A DNA stretch of 64,000 nt from Streptomyces sp. NBC_00659 (GCF_036226925.1 NZ_CP109031.1:4898001-4962000), one strand, 5' to 3'; positions 24,815 to 34,572 are shown, numbered from the stretch's first letter. A program made the numbers and translations. Notes: generated from the letters alone by a model not told the origin.

Positions 24815-25806
24815 TGGATCCCCTCCACCATGTTCTGATCGTTCTGTCCGCCCACATGGGCATGTTGCGCGTCGTACGCCACTCCGACTCCTCGCAGGGC
24901 GATTTCGCGCGCGGCCTCAAGATACGAGAGAGCACCGCTCGAACCCGGATCGTAAGTCAGAACCGTCTGCCCGTAACTCGGGGCCTCCGAAATACGCACC
25001 GAACGCGGAATGCTCGTCCGCAGCACCTCCTTGCCGAAGTGACTGCGCACCTCCTCCGCGACCTGGGACGCGAGGCGGGTCCGGCCGTCGTACATGGTGA
25101 GCAGAATCGTCGAGACGTGCAGGTCGGGATTGAGGTGCCCTCGCACCAGGTCGACGTTGCGCAGGAGTTGCCCCAGGCCTTCGAGCGCGTAGTACTCGCA
25201 CTGAATGGGGATGAGCACTTCCGCGCCGGCGACCAGAGCGTTGACCGTCAGCAGGCCGAGCGACGGCGGGCAGTCGATGAGGATGTAGTCCAGCGGCTGC
25301 TCGTACGCCAGGATCGCTCGTTCCAGCCGGCTCTCACGGGCCACCAGCGACACCAGCTCGATCTCCGCACCGGCGAGATCGATGGTGGCGGGGGCGCAGA
25401 AGAGGCCCTCGACATCAGGGACCGGCTGAACGACCTCGGAGAGCGGCCTGCTGTCGATCAGCACGTCGTAGATCGATGGAACCTCTGCGTGGTGGTCGAT
25501 CCCCAGCGCCGTGGAGGCATTGCCCTGAGGGTCGAGGTCGATCACCAGGACCCGGGCGCCGTGCAGGGCCAGCGAAGCGGCAAGGTTGACCGTGGTCGTG
25601 GTCTTACCCACCCCGCCCTTCTGGTTGGCGACCACCATGACTCGGGTCTGCTCGGGCCGTGGCAGGCCCTCACCGGCGCGACCTAGCGCCTCCACAGCCA
25701 GTTGGGCAGCACGACCGATGGGAGTGTCGTCCATCGGGGGCGGTGTTTCACGTGAAACATCCTCCCCCATCGACTCGGTACGGGGACCGGGGACCGGATC
25801 GGTCAT
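24811..25806 (-). CDS. parA: Chromosome-partitioning ATPase ParA
   Basis: 331 residues from ATG at 25806 ('MTDPVPGPRTESM'). The deviant Walker A is 'VVANQKGGVGKTTTTVNLAA', followed by 'VIDLDPQGNASTALGI' and 'YILIDCPPSLGLL'. It binds DNA non-specifically with ATP and moves or positions ParB-parS complexes; in Streptomyces it also works at the hyphal tip with Scy and polar proteins. The frame stays open upstream to 26058; alternatives are GTG at 25953 (GGAGGGGGT close upstream), ATG at 25884, 25770 and 25734. GC3 is low upstream of about 25810, which is why I chose 25806, but the start is uncertain. A consensus parS is inside the N-terminal coding part and encodes 'VSRET'. Confidence 0.95.
   Translation of the reverse strand: MTDPVPGPRTESMGEDVSRETPPPMDDTPIGRAAQLAVEALGRAGEGLPRPEQTRVMVVANQKGGVGKTTTTVNLAASLALHGARVLVIDLDPQGNASTALGIDHHAEVPSIYDVLIDSRPLSEVVQPVPDVEGLFCAPATIDLAGAEIELVSLVARESRLERAILAYEQPLDYILIDCPPSLGLLTVNALVAGAEVLIPIQCEYYALEGLGQLLRNVDLVRGHLNPDLHVSTILLTMYDGRTRLASQVAEEVRSHFGKEVLRTSIPRSVRISEAPSYGQTVLTYDPGSSGALSYLEAAREIALRGVGVAYDAQHAHVGGQNDQNMVEGIQ
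25744..25759. other. parS site inside parA
   Basis: TGTTTCACGTGAAACA, perfect, in the variable N-terminal part of parA. Confidence 0.95.
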
Positions 25807-25938
25807 CGGTCCCGCGATGTTGGCGTCGGACCGCAAGGATTCACTCTCCTCGACTTCAGGCTCGCAATGAACAGAGCCTCCCATGCCATTGGGGTCGTGA
25901 ACCAGCGAGGCCCGTTCTTCTGTGGAGAAATCCACCTC

Positions 25939-25947
25939 TGTGGACAA
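25939..25947 (-). other. DnaA box upstream of or in the parA 5' region
   Basis: TGTGGACAA, i.e. a perfect TTGTCCACA on the minus strand, just ahead of the chosen parA start. Imperfect TGTGGAGAA and ATCCACCTC sequences flank it. Confidence 0.6.
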
Positions 25948-26041
25948 CTCCACACCCCCTCCGAGTGACCCGAGCGGCCTCCGATCGCGAGGTTCGGCCG
26001 CAGCTCGGCCGCGACTGATGATGCCGTGCAACAGTGAGCGA

Positions 26042-26057
26042 CGTTTCACGTGAAACA
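26042..26057. other. parS site upstream of parA
   Basis: CGTTTCACGTGAAACA, one outer-base difference from consensus. It lies 236 bases upstream of the chosen parA start, where ParB binding could also affect parAB expression. Confidence 0.9.
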
Positions 26058-26190
26058 CGATGCCGAGCCACTCGGGTCATCGCGGCGCGACACTCCGATA
26101 CGTACAGGTTTGTCAGCTTTTGTCGAATAGACCTCACCATCGAGACCGATCCCATCGGAGTGAGAAACAACTCCTGGCCCCGAACGGAAA

Positions 26191-26222
26191 ACTCCCGACC
26201 CTCTCGCGAGAGAACCGGGAGT
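26191..26222 (-). terminator. Terminator after rsmG
   Basis: ACTCCCG and CGGGAGT arms enclose the perfect palindrome CTCTCGCGAGAG. It lies 24 bases past the rsmG stop on the minus strand. Confidence 0.65.
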
Positions 26223-26245
26223 AGTGATGCTCACATCGACCAGGA

Positions 26246-26962
26246 TCAGCGTCGGCGGCGCGTCCGGCCCGTCCTGGCGGCCTTGGCCCGCTTCGCCGCG
26301 AAGCGAACACCGCCGGGGCTCTCGCCGACCTCCACCCGCACCACGGTGGACATCGGATCCACGATGCCCTCACCGACATGGAGGATGGAGGTCTCCACGG
26401 CACCGAGCTTGCTCAGCGCCGCGGCAGAGGCTTTGAGCTCCTCCTCGGCCGTGTCGCCCTTGAGGGCCAGCATCTCGCCGTACGGGCGCAGCAGCGGGAC
26501 ACCCCACGTCGCCAGCCGGTCGAGCGGAGCGACCGCCCTGGCGGTCACCACATGAACCGGCTGGAGCGTGCCCATGACTTCCTCGGCGCGGCCGCGTACG
26601 ACGGTCACGTGGTCGAGGCCGAGCAGTTCCACGACCTCGGTGAGGAAATTGGTCCGGCGCAGCAGGGGCTCGAGCAGTGTGATCTTGAGGTCCTCCCGGA
26701 CGAGCGCCAAGGGGATGCCGGGCAGCCCCGCACCGGAACCGACGTCGCATACGGTCACGCCCTCGGGCACGACCTCCGAGAGCACCGCGCAGTTCAGCAG
26801 GTGCCGCTCCCACAGCCGGGGCACTTCCCGCGGGCCGATCAGCCCACGCTGCACTCCCGCCTCGGCCAGCAGTTCCGCGTACCGGACCGCGTCCGCGAAG
26901 CGATCACCGAATACCTCGCGCGCCTGCTCGGGCGCGGGGGGAAGCTCCGCTGCCTCCGTCAC
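26246..26962 (-). CDS. rsmG: 16S rRNA (guanine-N7)-methyltransferase RsmG (GidB)
   Basis: 238 residues from GTG at 26962 ('[12 protein letters not shown]'), with AAGGA about 10 bases upstream; 11 further in-frame codons exist. SAM-binding motif '[20 protein letters not shown]' and the following '[12 protein letters not shown]' are diagnostic. It methylates G527 (E. coli numbering) of 16S rRNA; loss gives low-level streptomycin resistance and, in Streptomyces, altered antibiotic output (family knowledge). The C-terminus is a basic, Arg-rich tail, typical for actinobacteria. It lies in the conserved jag-rsmG-parA order. Confidence 0.96.
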   Translation of the reverse strand: MTEAAELPPAPEQAREVFGDRFADAVRYAELLAEAGVQRGLIGPREVPRLWERHLLNCAVLSEVVPEGVTVCDVGSGAGLPGIPLALVREDLKITLLEPLLRRTNFLTEVVELLGLDHVTVVRGRAEEVMGTLQPVHVVTARAVAPLDRLATWGVPLLRPYGEMLALKGDTAEEELKASAAALSKLGAVETSILHVGEGIVDPMSTVVRVEVGESPGGVRFAAKRAKAARTGRTRRRR

Positions 26963-27031
26963 GGGGGACCGTCCTTCCGTACCGCTTGAGCGCACTGAGC
27001 GCTGATCACCAGGACTATCAGGCTGACAAAA

Positions 27032-27064
27032 TTCGGCCCCGTCTGCGCAACAGACGGGGCCGAA
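27032..27064 (-). terminator. Terminator between jag and rsmG
   Basis: A 14-bp perfect stem starting TTCGGCCCCGTCTG with a 5-base loop, 17 bases past the jag stop on the minus strand. rsmG downstream therefore may need its own promoter or depend on read-through. Confidence 0.85.
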
Positions 27065-27080
27065 GGAACGTACGTACCAA

Positions 27081-27590
27081 TCAGGCGGGGAGCACGACGA
27101 CGAAGCGCTGCGGCTCCTCGCCCTCGGACTCGCTGCGCAGGCCGGCGGCCTTGACCGCGTCGTGCACGACCTTGCGCTCGAAGGGCGTCATCGGGTCCAT
27201 CTTGACCGGCTCACCGGAGCTCTTGACCTCGGCGGCGGCCTTGGCGCCCAGCTCGGAGAGCTCCTCGCGCTTCTTGGCCCGGAATCCCCCGATGTCCAGC
27301 ATCAGCCGGCTGCGGTCCCCGGTCTCCCGGTGCACGGCCAGGCGAGTGAGCTCCTGGAGCGCTTCCAGCACCTCGCCGTCACGGCCGACCAGCTTCTGCA
27401 GGTCGCGGCCGCCCGAGTCGCTGATGATCGAGACAGCGGCGCGGTCGGCCTCGACGTCCATGTCGATGTCGCCGTCGAGATCGGCGATGTCGAGCAGACC
27501 CTCGAGGTAGTCCGCCGCGATCTCGCCTTCCTGCTCCAGGCGGGTCAGGGTGTCGCCCTCAGCGGCGGCGGAGGTGGTGCCTTCCGTCAC
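27081..27590 (-). CDS. jag: Jag/KhpB RNA-binding protein (KH plus R3H)
   Basis: 169 residues. An acidic N-terminal part leads to a KH domain ('[19 protein letters not shown]', with a G-R-D-G loop) and a C-terminal R3H domain ('[17 protein letters not shown]' and '[15 protein letters not shown]'). The Firmicute-type Jag-N domain is absent, as usual in actinobacteria. It binds RNA and is linked to the YidC insertase encoded next door; the stop-to-start gap from yidC is 15 bases, so they are co-transcribed. Confidence 0.93.
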   Translation of the reverse strand: MTEGTTSAAAEGDTLTRLEQEGEIAADYLEGLLDIADLDGDIDMDVEADRAAVSIISDSGGRDLQKLVGRDGEVLEALQELTRLAVHRETGDRSRLMLDIGGFRAKKREELSELGAKAAAEVKSSGEPVKMDPMTPFERKVVHDAVKAAGLRSESEGEEPQRFVVVLPA

Positions 27591-27605
27591 GGGATGGACT
27601 CCTTC

Positions 27606-28904
27606 TTACTTCTTGGACGGGGACTTGGGCCGCTGCGGGCCCTTGCGCTGTCCGGACTGGGCCTTGCTGCGGGTACCGGTGCCGGGCTTGCTACCGCTTC
27701 CAGAGGCCGGCTTCGCGGCGGAGGAGGGCTTGGCATCCTGCGGCTCGTCGGACTTGCTCAGCGACATCTTCGGCTCCGCGTCGTCCGCCGGCGCGCTGCT
27801 GGACGCCACGCCCGACTGACGCTGCGCCTTGGTCTGGCGCTTCGGCTGCTGACGCTTGGGAACGGCGGCCGCGGTGGTCGTGGTGCCGTCCTCGGACTCG
27901 ACGACCGTCGTGTTCTCGCCGGCCACCACGAGGCCGTCGGGCTGCGCCACGAGACCCGCCTTGGTCAGGCCGTTGATGAACTTGCGCTCGAACTCGTTGC
28001 GGTCGCGGCCCTTGGCGACGATGGCCTTGACGATCGCCTTCTCGCCACGTCCGCGGGTCTTGCCGTGCTGCGTGACGTGCTTCTGCAGGCGCTCCAGGTA
28101 CGCGGCCTGAGCCTTCGAGCCCGGGGTCGGGTTGTTGCGGATGACGTACATCTGCTGGCCCATGGTCCACACGTTGGTGGTCAGCCAGTAGACGAGGACA
28201 CCGACCGGGAAGTTGATGCCGAAGACGGCGAACATGACCGGGAAGACGTACATCAGCATCTTCTGCTGCTGCATGAAAGGCGTCTTCACCGTGGTGTCGA
28301 CGTTCTTCGTCATGAGCTGACGCTGGGTGTAGAACTGCGACGCCGACATCAGCACGATCATGACCGCGGTGACGACACGGACGTCCATCAGCGAAGCACC
28401 GAGCGCCTCGACCGTGCTCTGGCTGTCCGTGAACTTCGCGGCGAGGGGGGCACCGAAGATGTGCGCCTTACGGGCACTGGCCAGCAACGAATCGTTGATG
28501 ACACCGATCGTCGAGCCCGTGGCGATGGCGTTGAGCACGTGGTACAGCGCGAAGAAGAACGGCGACTGGGCCAGGATGGGAAGGCACGAGGAGAGCGGGT
28601 TGGTACCCGTCTCCTTGTACAGCTTCATCATCTCTTCGGACTGGCGCTGCTTGTCGTTCTTGTAGCGCTCCTGGATCTTCTTCATCTCGGGCTGCAGGGT
28701 CTGCATGGCCCGAGTGGCCTTGATCTGCTTCACGAAGAGCGGGATCAGGCAGATTCGGATCAGGATCACCAGGGAAACGATGGACAAGCCCCAGGCCCAG
28801 CCCGTGTCGGGACCGAAGATCTCCCCGTACACGGCGTGGAACTGGACGATGACCCAGGAAACGGGTGTCGTGATGAAGCTGAAAAGGCCGGCAATCGTGT
28901 CCAC
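27606..28904 (-). CDS. yidC: Membrane protein insertase YidC
   Basis: 432 residues. Starts '[20 protein letters not shown]' with the first membrane helix, then the conserved five-helix insertase core ('[20 protein letters not shown]', with the groove arginine in 'LIRICLIP'; '[20 protein letters not shown]'; '[20 protein letters not shown]'). The C-terminal 150 residues are basic and Lys/Ser-rich, a typical actinobacterial ribosome-facing tail. Inserts membrane proteins alone or with SecYEG. It sits three bases after yidD, within the rpmH-rnpA-yidD-yidC-jag-rsmG order. Confidence 0.96.
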   Translation of the reverse strand: MDTIAGLFSFITTPVSWVIVQFHAVYGEIFGPDTGWAWGLSIVSLVILIRICLIPLFVKQIKATRAMQTLQPEMKKIQERYKNDKQRQSEEMMKLYKETGTNPLSSCLPILAQSPFFFALYHVLNAIATGSTIGVINDSLLASARKAHIFGAPLAAKFTDSQSTVEALGASLMDVRVVTAVMIVLMSASQFYTQRQLMTKNVDTTVKTPFMQQQKMLMYVFPVMFAVFGINFPVGVLVYWLTTNVWTMGQQMYVIRNNPTPGSKAQAAYLERLQKHVTQHGKTRGRGEKAIVKAIVAKGRDRNEFERKFINGLTKAGLVAQPDGLVVAGENTTVVESEDGTTTTAAAVPKRQQPKRQTKAQRQSGVASSSAPADDAEPKMSLSKSDEPQDAKPSSAAKPASGSGSKPGTGTRSKAQSGQRKGPQRPKSPSKK

Positions 28905-28907
28905 TAA

Positions 28908-29258
28908 TCAAGCTCCTTGAGCATGGGACGGGGTCTCAGCGGCCGGGCTCGGGGCAGTGGTGTCCCCGGTGGCCGGTTCGGCGGAGGTCCCGCCCTTGCG
29001 TGCACGCCAGGCGTTACGCAGCAATTCGTGCCACCGCGGTCGCTTGCGTTGCGGAACATGGTCCACACCGCCCAGCGACCACGGATTGCACCGGAGGATG
29101 CGCCAGGCGGTGAGTGCCGTTCCCTTGATCGCACCGTGCCGGTCAATGGCTGTGTAGCCGTATCGGGAGCACGACGGGTAGTACTTGCAGACCGGCCCGA
29201 GCAACGGGCTGATCGTCCACTGGTACAGCTTGATGAGAGCAAGCAGTGGGTACTTCAT
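28908..29258 (-). CDS. yidD: Membrane protein insertion efficiency factor YidD
   Basis: 116 residues. Diagnostic motif '[15 protein letters not shown]' around residues 24-38 and '[17 protein letters not shown]', both conserved in YidD. It is membrane-associated through an N-terminal amphipathic helix and assists YidC. The start overlaps the rnpA stop by four bases. The C-terminal 40 residues are Ala/Pro/Thr-rich and not conserved. Confidence 0.95.
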   Translation of the reverse strand: MKYPLLALIKLYQWTISPLLGPVCKYYPSCSRYGYTAIDRHGAIKGTALTAWRILRCNPWSLGGVDHVPQRKRPRWHELLRNAWRARKGGTSAEPATGDTTAPSPAAETPSHAQGA

Positions 29259-29626
29259 CGCGCGCCCCCTCCCAGCAGCCGCTGCAGGGCGGCATCCAGG
29301 TCTCGGGCCAGCTGTTCATGGTCGGCGTCACCCGCACCGGGCAGCGCTCGTACGACTACCAGGCTACCGGGGGGCAACAGGGCGACTCGGTCGCGCATCA
29401 GATGGCGAAGTCTGCGCTTCACCTTGTTGCGTACGACGGCTCCGCCCACGGCTTTGCTCACGACGAAACCCGCACGCGTCGAGGGAGCGCTCTCCCCAGG
29501 CGCGTGCGGGTCCGTTGCACCGCTACGTAGATGGACGACGAGAAGCGGGCGTCCGGCCCGGCGTCCTCGGCGTACCGCGGTCGCGAAGTCTTCGCGCCGC
29601 CTCAGCCGATGCTCGGTAGGCAGCAC
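29255..29626 (-). CDS. rnpA: Ribonuclease P protein component
   Basis: 123 residues. The RNR signature is visible as '[17 protein letters not shown]', with the RNA-binding '[14 protein letters not shown]' strand-helix before it. It helps RNase P RNA mature the 5' ends of tRNAs. The start follows the rpmH stop by 21 bases, the usual coupled arrangement. An N-terminal '[14 protein letters not shown]' matches family starts. Confidence 0.96.
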   Translation of the reverse strand: MLPTEHRLRRREDFATAVRRGRRAGRPLLVVHLRSGATDPHAPGESAPSTRAGFVVSKAVGGAVVRNKVKRRLRHLMRDRVALLPPGSLVVVRALPGAGDADHEQLARDLDAALQRLLGGGAR

Positions 29627-29647
29627 GAGATCATGACCTGTAAGTAA

Positions 29648-29785
29648 TCAGGCGGACAGGCTGGCGCGACCCTTGCCACGGCGGTTCGCGAGAATCGCGC
29701 GGCCGGCACGGGTGCGCATCCGCAGGCGGAAGCCGTGGGTCTTGGCGCGACGACGGTTGTTCGGCTGGAAGGTGCGCTTGCTCAC
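29648..29785 (-). CDS. rpmH: 50S ribosomal protein L34
   Basis: 45 residues starting GTG at 29785, encoding the near-invariant '[20 protein letters not shown]' and ending 'GRASLSA'. GGAG lies 7-8 bases upstream. It heads the rpmH-rnpA-yidD-yidC-jag-rsmG gene row and is divergent from dnaA across a 399-base region. Confidence 0.98.
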   Translation of the reverse strand: MSKRTFQPNNRRRAKTHGFRLRMRTRAGRAILANRRGKGRASLSA

Positions 29786-30184
29786 TAGGGGGCTCCAGAA
29801 AGAATCGGTGGTGGCGGGGTGCCGCCCTGGCTGTCACCGTGCGCCCACGAGGAAACTCGCATTACGCCCGAGTGCACCGCTTCCCGATCACGCTTCGCGA
29901 TCTGTGCCCATCGGAGGCAGGCGGCAGCAGCCATCGACAACTCGACCTGGTTACGGTACGCGCGGCTACGCCATCCGGTCAAACCAACCGCCGACGGGGG
30001 ACACTATCCACAGGCTGGGGACAACAACTTGAACCGCACCCGTCGCCCTGACTACCGTGGCTGAACTCCGTTTCGTTCACTTCTCGCCGCCCCAGCGGTT
30101 TTGTTCCCCCCGCCCCAAGCGACTGAAATTCCCAACCTGTTCCCAGAACCACACGTTCATGGGACCCGTGAGAGAGCGTGCCCC
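29786..30184. promoter_or_regulatory. Divergent rpmH-dnaA promoter region with two DnaA boxes
   Basis: No gene fits here. On the plus strand TTGAAC (30029-30034), an 18-base spacer and TACCGT (30053-30058) make a plausible dnaA promoter. Directly upstream are two DnaA-box-like sites, CTATCCACA (30004-30012) and TGGGGACAA (30016-30024), in opposite orientations and four bases apart, fitting the known autoregulation of Streptomyces dnaA. The rpmH promoter on the other strand is not clear to me. Confidence 0.6.
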
Positions 30185-32194
30185 GTGGCTGACGTACCTG
30201 CCGATCTTGCCGCAGTGTGGCCACGCGTACTGGAACAACTTCTGGGCGAGGGCCGCGGACAGGGTGTCGAGGTGAAGGACGAGCACTGGATCAAGCGGTG
30301 CCAGCCCTTGGCCCTGGTGGCGGACACCGCTCTGCTCGCCGTCCCCAACGAGTTCGCCAAGAACGTACTGGAAGGCCGTCTCGCTCCGATCGTGAGCGAG
30401 ACGCTGAGCCGTGAGTGCGGGCGACCCATCCGCATCGCCATCACCGTCGACGACTCCGCGGGCGAGCCCTCGATGCCCGCGCCGCCCCGCTACGAGGAGC
30501 CCGAGCTCCCCGCCGGACCGGTCCAGGGCCGTGACCCCTACGAGGGCCAGGGTCGTGACGACCGCGGCGGCTACGACAGCGGCGCGTACGACGGCACACA
30601 GACCCGGGACGACCGCGGGGGGTACGAGGGCCAGGGACGGGAGGACCGCGGCGGCTACGACGCCGGCCAGGGCCGTGACGACCGCGGCACGTACGAGCCG
30701 CAGGGCCGTGACGACCGCGCTCCGTACAACTCCCGCCGCGACGGATACGAGGGCTACGGCCGCCACCGCGCCGACGACCACCGCGGCGGCCGCGCCGAAC
30801 AGCTGCCCGGTGCCCCGGGCGACCAGCTGCCGACCGCCCGTCCCGCGTACCCGGACTACCAGCGCCCGGAGCCGGGTGCCTGGCCGCGCCACTCCCAGGA
30901 CGACTACGGCTGGCAGCAGCAGCGCCTCGGCTTCCCCGAGCGGGACCCCTACGCCTCGCCGCAGGACTACCGGCCCCAGTCGGTGGAGCGCTCGCCCTAC
31001 GAGCAGCGCCAGGACTACGACCAGCGCTCCGACCGCCGCGATCTGCCGGACCCGTCCGACAGCGGTCAGGGGCGCAGGGGCGGCCCCTCACTGCCGTCCG
31101 TGGGCGGTGCCCCCGGGTCGAAGTCCGCGCAGCCCGCGCCGTCGCCGGGCCCGGGCGAGCCCACCGCGCGGCTGAACCCGAAGTACCTCTTCGACACGTT
31201 CGTGATCGGCGCCTCGAACCGCTTCGCGCACGCCGCCGCCGTGGCCGTCGCCGAGGCACCGGCGAAGGCGTACAACCCCCTCTTCATCTACGGGGAGTCG
31301 GGGCTCGGCAAGACGCACCTGCTGCACGCGATCGGGCACTACGCGCGCAGCCTCTATCCGGGCACCCGGGTGCGGTACGTGAGCTCGGAGGAGTTCACCA
31401 ACGAGTTCATCAACTCCATCCGCGACGGCAAGGGCGACAGCTTCCGCAAGCGGTACCGGGAGATGGACATCCTGCTCGTCGACGACATCCAGTTCCTCGC
31501 GGACAAGGAGTCGACGCAGGAGGAGTTCTTCCACACCTTCAACACGCTCCACAACGCGAACAAGCAGATCGTGCTCTCCAGCGACCGGCCGCCCAAGCAG
31601 CTGGTCACCCTGGAGGACCGGCTGCGCAACCGCTTCGAGTGGGGTCTGATCACCGACGTCCAGCCGCCCGAGCTGGAGACCCGTATCGCCATCCTCCGCA
31701 AGAAGGCGGTGCAGGAGCAGCTCAACGCCCCGCCGGAGGTGCTGGAGTTCATCGCGTCCCGGATCTCGCGCAACATCCGCGAGCTGGAGGGCGCGCTGAT
31801 CCGGGTGACGGCGTTCGCGTCGCTCAACCGGCAGCCGGTGGACCTCGGTCTGACGGAGATCGTCCTCAAGGACCTGATCCCCGGCGGCGAGGACTCGGCC
31901 CCCGAGATCACCGCGACCGCGATCATGGCGGCCACCGCCGACTACTTCGGCCTCACGGTGGACGATCTGTGCGGGTCCTCGCGCAGCCGCGTCCTGGTGA
32001 CGGCACGGCAGATCGCCATGTACCTGTGCCGTGAGCTCACCGATCTGTCCCTGCCGAAGATCGGCGCGCAGTTCGGCGGCCGCGACCACACGACCGTGAT
32101 GCACGCGGACCGCAAGATCCGCGCGCTGATGGCCGAGCGCCGCTCCATCTACAACCAGGTCACCGAACTCACGAACCGCATCAAGAACGGCTGA
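30185..32194 (+). CDS. dnaA: Chromosomal replication initiator DnaA
   Basis: 669 residues from GTG at 30185 ('[20 protein letters not shown]'); 28 upstream in-frame codons are not family-like. Domain I is residues 1-100. Domain II is exceptionally long, about 105-325, rich in Arg/Asp/Gly/Tyr with imperfect 'GRDDRGGY' repeats, a Streptomyces trait. Domain III is AAA+: Walker A 'GESGLGKTH' at 370-378, Walker B '[12 protein letters not shown]', sensor 'IVLSSDRPP', arginine finger region '[13 protein letters not shown]'. Domain IV has the DnaA signature '[15 protein letters not shown]' for box recognition. It opens oriC, which lies directly downstream. A terminator hairpin follows at 32230. Confidence 0.98.
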   Translation: MADVPADLAAVWPRVLEQLLGEGRGQGVEVKDEHWIKRCQPLALVADTALLAVPNEFAKNVLEGRLAPIVSETLSRECGRPIRIAITVDDSAGEPSMPAPPRYEEPELPAGPVQGRDPYEGQGRDDRGGYDSGAYDGTQTRDDRGGYEGQGREDRGGYDAGQGRDDRGTYEPQGRDDRAPYNSRRDGYEGYGRHRADDHRGGRAEQLPGAPGDQLPTARPAYPDYQRPEPGAWPRHSQDDYGWQQQRLGFPERDPYASPQDYRPQSVERSPYEQRQDYDQRSDRRDLPDPSDSGQGRRGGPSLPSVGGAPGSKSAQPAPSPGPGEPTARLNPKYLFDTFVIGASNRFAHAAAVAVAEAPAKAYNPLFIYGESGLGKTHLLHAIGHYARSLYPGTRVRYVSSEEFTNEFINSIRDGKGDSFRKRYREMDILLVDDIQFLADKESTQEEFFHTFNTLHNANKQIVLSSDRPPKQLVTLEDRLRNRFEWGLITDVQPPELETRIAILRKKAVQEQLNAPPEVLEFIASRISRNIRELEGALIRVTAFASLNRQPVDLGLTEIVLKDLIPGGEDSAPEITATAIMAATADYFGLTVDDLCGSSRSRVLVTARQIAMYLCRELTDLSLPKIGAQFGGRDHTTVMHADRKIRALMAERRSIYNQVTELTNRIKNG

Positions 32195-33252
32195 CGGAGG
32201 CCGGCGCCGACCGGCGCCGTCCGTGCCCGAGGGCGCCCAGGGACATCGTCCCTGGGCGCCCTTCGCCGTTCCCGCCCGCCTTTTCCGCCCACCCGGTCCC
32301 GGCCCTCCCGGGCCTCGCTCGGGCACCGGGAGGCCGGGACCGGGGCCGAGGACCGCGCGCCCTGCGACGTCCGAAGGCGCTCCCCGAGGGCTCCGGAGCC
32401 GTGTTCCGAGGGCTTCGAAGCCGTGTTCCGAGGGTTCCGGCATCGGTGTCGGCGCTACCGACCCGACACCTGCTGTTCGAATCCGAGCCGGGTTACGGCC
32501 GCTCTCCACAGATGTGGTGACTTTTTTCCGTCCACATCCTGGGGACTGGGAAGTTGTCCAGATTGTTTCCACAGGTAGCACTGTTGAAAGGTCATCAGGC
32601 CAGGTCAGCAGCCTGTGGATTCGTGGATGAAGACTCTCCACAGCCTGTGGACAAAGAAAAGATCCACCGGCTGTGCGCAAGGTTGTCCACCGGCGGCCCA
32701 CAGGCTGAGGTCAGTTGTCCCCAGCGATCTCCAGCTTCTCCACATCACTGTCCACTGTTCGGCAACGCGCCACGCCATCTCACCGCGTCGAGTGAAAGGC
32801 GTCACACCGAGGTGCCGGATTGGCCTGTGGGGAACGTGGGTAAAGCTGGGGACGACGTTGGGGAGAAGTCGCCCCCGGCTGTGGACCGAGTGTGCAGAAC
32901 TTTTCGTCGTCCACAGATACCCCAGGTTGTCCACCGCCTCTACCCACAGGGTCGGTGGACAAAAAATCGCCTCTGAGCTGCGAAAACGGGGTTATCCACG
33001 GTTTCCACAGGCCCTACTACTAAGACCAACTAGAGAGAGCCTGGAAACCGTTTCGAAGTGGGGGCTGTGCACAACTCGCTCTCGGACGCTCGACTGCCGC
33101 TCGGCACGACTTGACCCCGAGGGGCAACGACTGTCAGCGCGGTGCGTCAGACTGGTCCCCGGTGTCCTTCCCCTCAGCGGTCGGAGCGACACCGAGTCAG
33201 ACGACGAAGGCCAGCAGGGCGAGAGCGCCGGCAACAGACGGAGGCGGCAACG
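32195..33252. other. oriC: oriC, chromosomal replication origin
   Basis: 1058-base non-coding region between dnaA and dnaN. One perfect box was found by eye: TGTGGACAA 32646-32654. One-mismatch boxes: TTGTCCAGA 32554, TTGTCCACC 32683, TTGTCCCCA 32715, TTCTCCACA 32736, TCGTCCACA 32907, TTGTCCACC 32927, GGTGGACAA 32954, TGTGCACAA 33066. Two-mismatch sites include CTCTCCACA 32502 and 32634, CCGTCCACA 32528, GTTTCCACA 32565 and 33001, TGTGGGGAA 32826, TGTGGACCG 32880 and TTATCCACG 32992. Boxes point both ways and fall in two groups (32.50-32.76 and 32.83-33.07 kb) around a box-free gap near 32757-32825, as in other Streptomyces origins. No clear AT-rich 13-mers are seen. Confidence 0.97.
32230..32262 (+). 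terminator. Terminator after dnaA
   Basis: A perfect 15-bp stem AGGGCGCCCAGGGAC with a 3-base loop, 35 bases after the dnaA stop and before the origin boxes begin, so it shields oriC from dnaA transcription. Confidence 0.88.
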
Positions 33253-34383
33253 GTGAAGATCCGGGTGGAACGCGACGTACTCGCGGAGGCAGTGGCCTGG
33301 GCGGCACGCAGCCTCCCGGCCCGTCCGCCGGCTCCTGTGCTCGCAGGCCTCCTCCTGAAGGCCGAGGAGGGCGCACTGAGCCTCTCCAGCTTCGACTACG
33401 AGGTCTCGGCGAGGGTCTCCGTGGACGCGGAGATCGACGAAGAGGGCACGGTTCTCGTGTCCGGCCGGCTCCTCGCGGACATCTGCCGGGCGCTGCCCAA
33501 CCGGCCGGTGGAGATTTCCACAGACGGTGTACGGGCGACGGTGGTCTGCGGCTCCTCGCGGTTCACACTCCACACCCTGCCTGTGGAGGAGTACCCGGCA
33601 CTGCCCCAGATGCCGTCGGCGACCGGCACCGTCCCCGGTGAGGTCTTCGCCTCCGCCGCCGCCCAGGTGGCCATCGCCGCCGGGCGCGACGACACGCTCC
33701 CCGTGCTCACCGGTGTGCGCATCGAGATCGAGGGCGACAAGGTCACCCTGGCGTCCACCGACCGGTACCGCTTCGCGGTCCGCGAGTTCCTGTGGAAGCC
33801 GGAGAACCCCGAGGCGTCCGCGGTCGCCCTGGTGCCGGCCAAGACGCTCCTGGACACCGCCAAGGCCCTCACGGGCGGCGACAGCGTGATCCTGGCGCTG
33901 TCCGGCTCCGGCGCGGGCGAGGGACTGATCGGCTTCGAGGGCGCCGGGCGGCGTACGACCACCCGTCTGCTCGAAGGCGACCTCCCGAAGTACCGCTCCC
34001 TGTTCCCGACGGAGTTCAACTCCATCGCCGTCATCGAGACCGCCCCCTTCGTGGAGGCCGTCAAGCGTGTGGCCCTGGTCGCCGAGCGCAACACCCCGGT
34101 GCGGCTGAGCTTCGAGCAGGGCGTGCTGATCCTGGAGGCCGGCTCCAGCGACGACGCACAGGCTGTGGAAAGGGTCGACGCCCAGCTGGAGGGCGACGAC
34201 GTCTCGATCGCCTTCAACCCGACGTTCCTGCTCGACGGCCTGAGCGCCATCGACTCGCCGGTGGCCCAGCTCTCCTTCACGACGTCCACGAAGCCGGCGC
34301 TGCTCAGCGGCAAGCCCGCGGTGGACGCCGAGGCGGACGAGGCCTACAAGTACCTGATCATGCCGGTGCGCCTGTCCGGCTGA
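33253..34383 (+). CDS. dnaN: DNA polymerase III sliding clamp (beta subunit)
   Basis: 376 residues from GTG at 33253 ('VKIRVERDVLAEAVAWAARS') with GGAGG 8 bases upstream. Three clamp folds are visible; the C-terminal end 'YKYLIMPVRLSG' is the conserved M-P-x-R-L terminus that forms part of the partner-binding pocket. Encircles DNA to give polymerase processivity and anchors DNA repair partners. It lies directly downstream of oriC and is followed by a strong hairpin. Confidence 0.98.
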   Translation: MKIRVERDVLAEAVAWAARSLPARPPAPVLAGLLLKAEEGALSLSSFDYEVSARVSVDAEIDEEGTVLVSGRLLADICRALPNRPVEISTDGVRATVVCGSSRFTLHTLPVEEYPALPQMPSATGTVPGEVFASAAAQVAIAAGRDDTLPVLTGVRIEIEGDKVTLASTDRYRFAVREFLWKPENPEASAVALVPAKTLLDTAKALTGGDSVILALSGSGAGEGLIGFEGAGRRTTTRLLEGDLPKYRSLFPTEFNSIAVIETAPFVEAVKRVALVAERNTPVRLSFEQGVLILEAGSSDDAQAVERVDAQLEGDDVSIAFNPTFLLDGLSAIDSPVAQLSFTTSTKPALLSGKPAVDAEADEAYKYLIMPVRLSG

Positions 34384-34390
34384 TCCCGGA

Positions 34391-34417
34391 GCCCGCCGGT
34401 CCTGGGGACCGGCGGGC
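34391..34417 (+). terminator. Terminator after dnaN
   Basis: A 12-bp perfect stem GCCCGCCGGTCC with a 3-base loop, starting 8 bases after the stop codon. Confidence 0.85.
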
Positions 34418-34572
34418 ACACCGCGGGCGGGGCATACGTCTGAGCGGGTATGCCCACAGATGTGCGTGAGTTCCACCGGTGCCCGAAAGGCGTGGGTGGT
34501 ACCCCCCGGTCTAGGCTCGGACCAGGTACGAGAGTGCCCTCACGCCACGTCGCAACCCCTAAGGAACAACTG

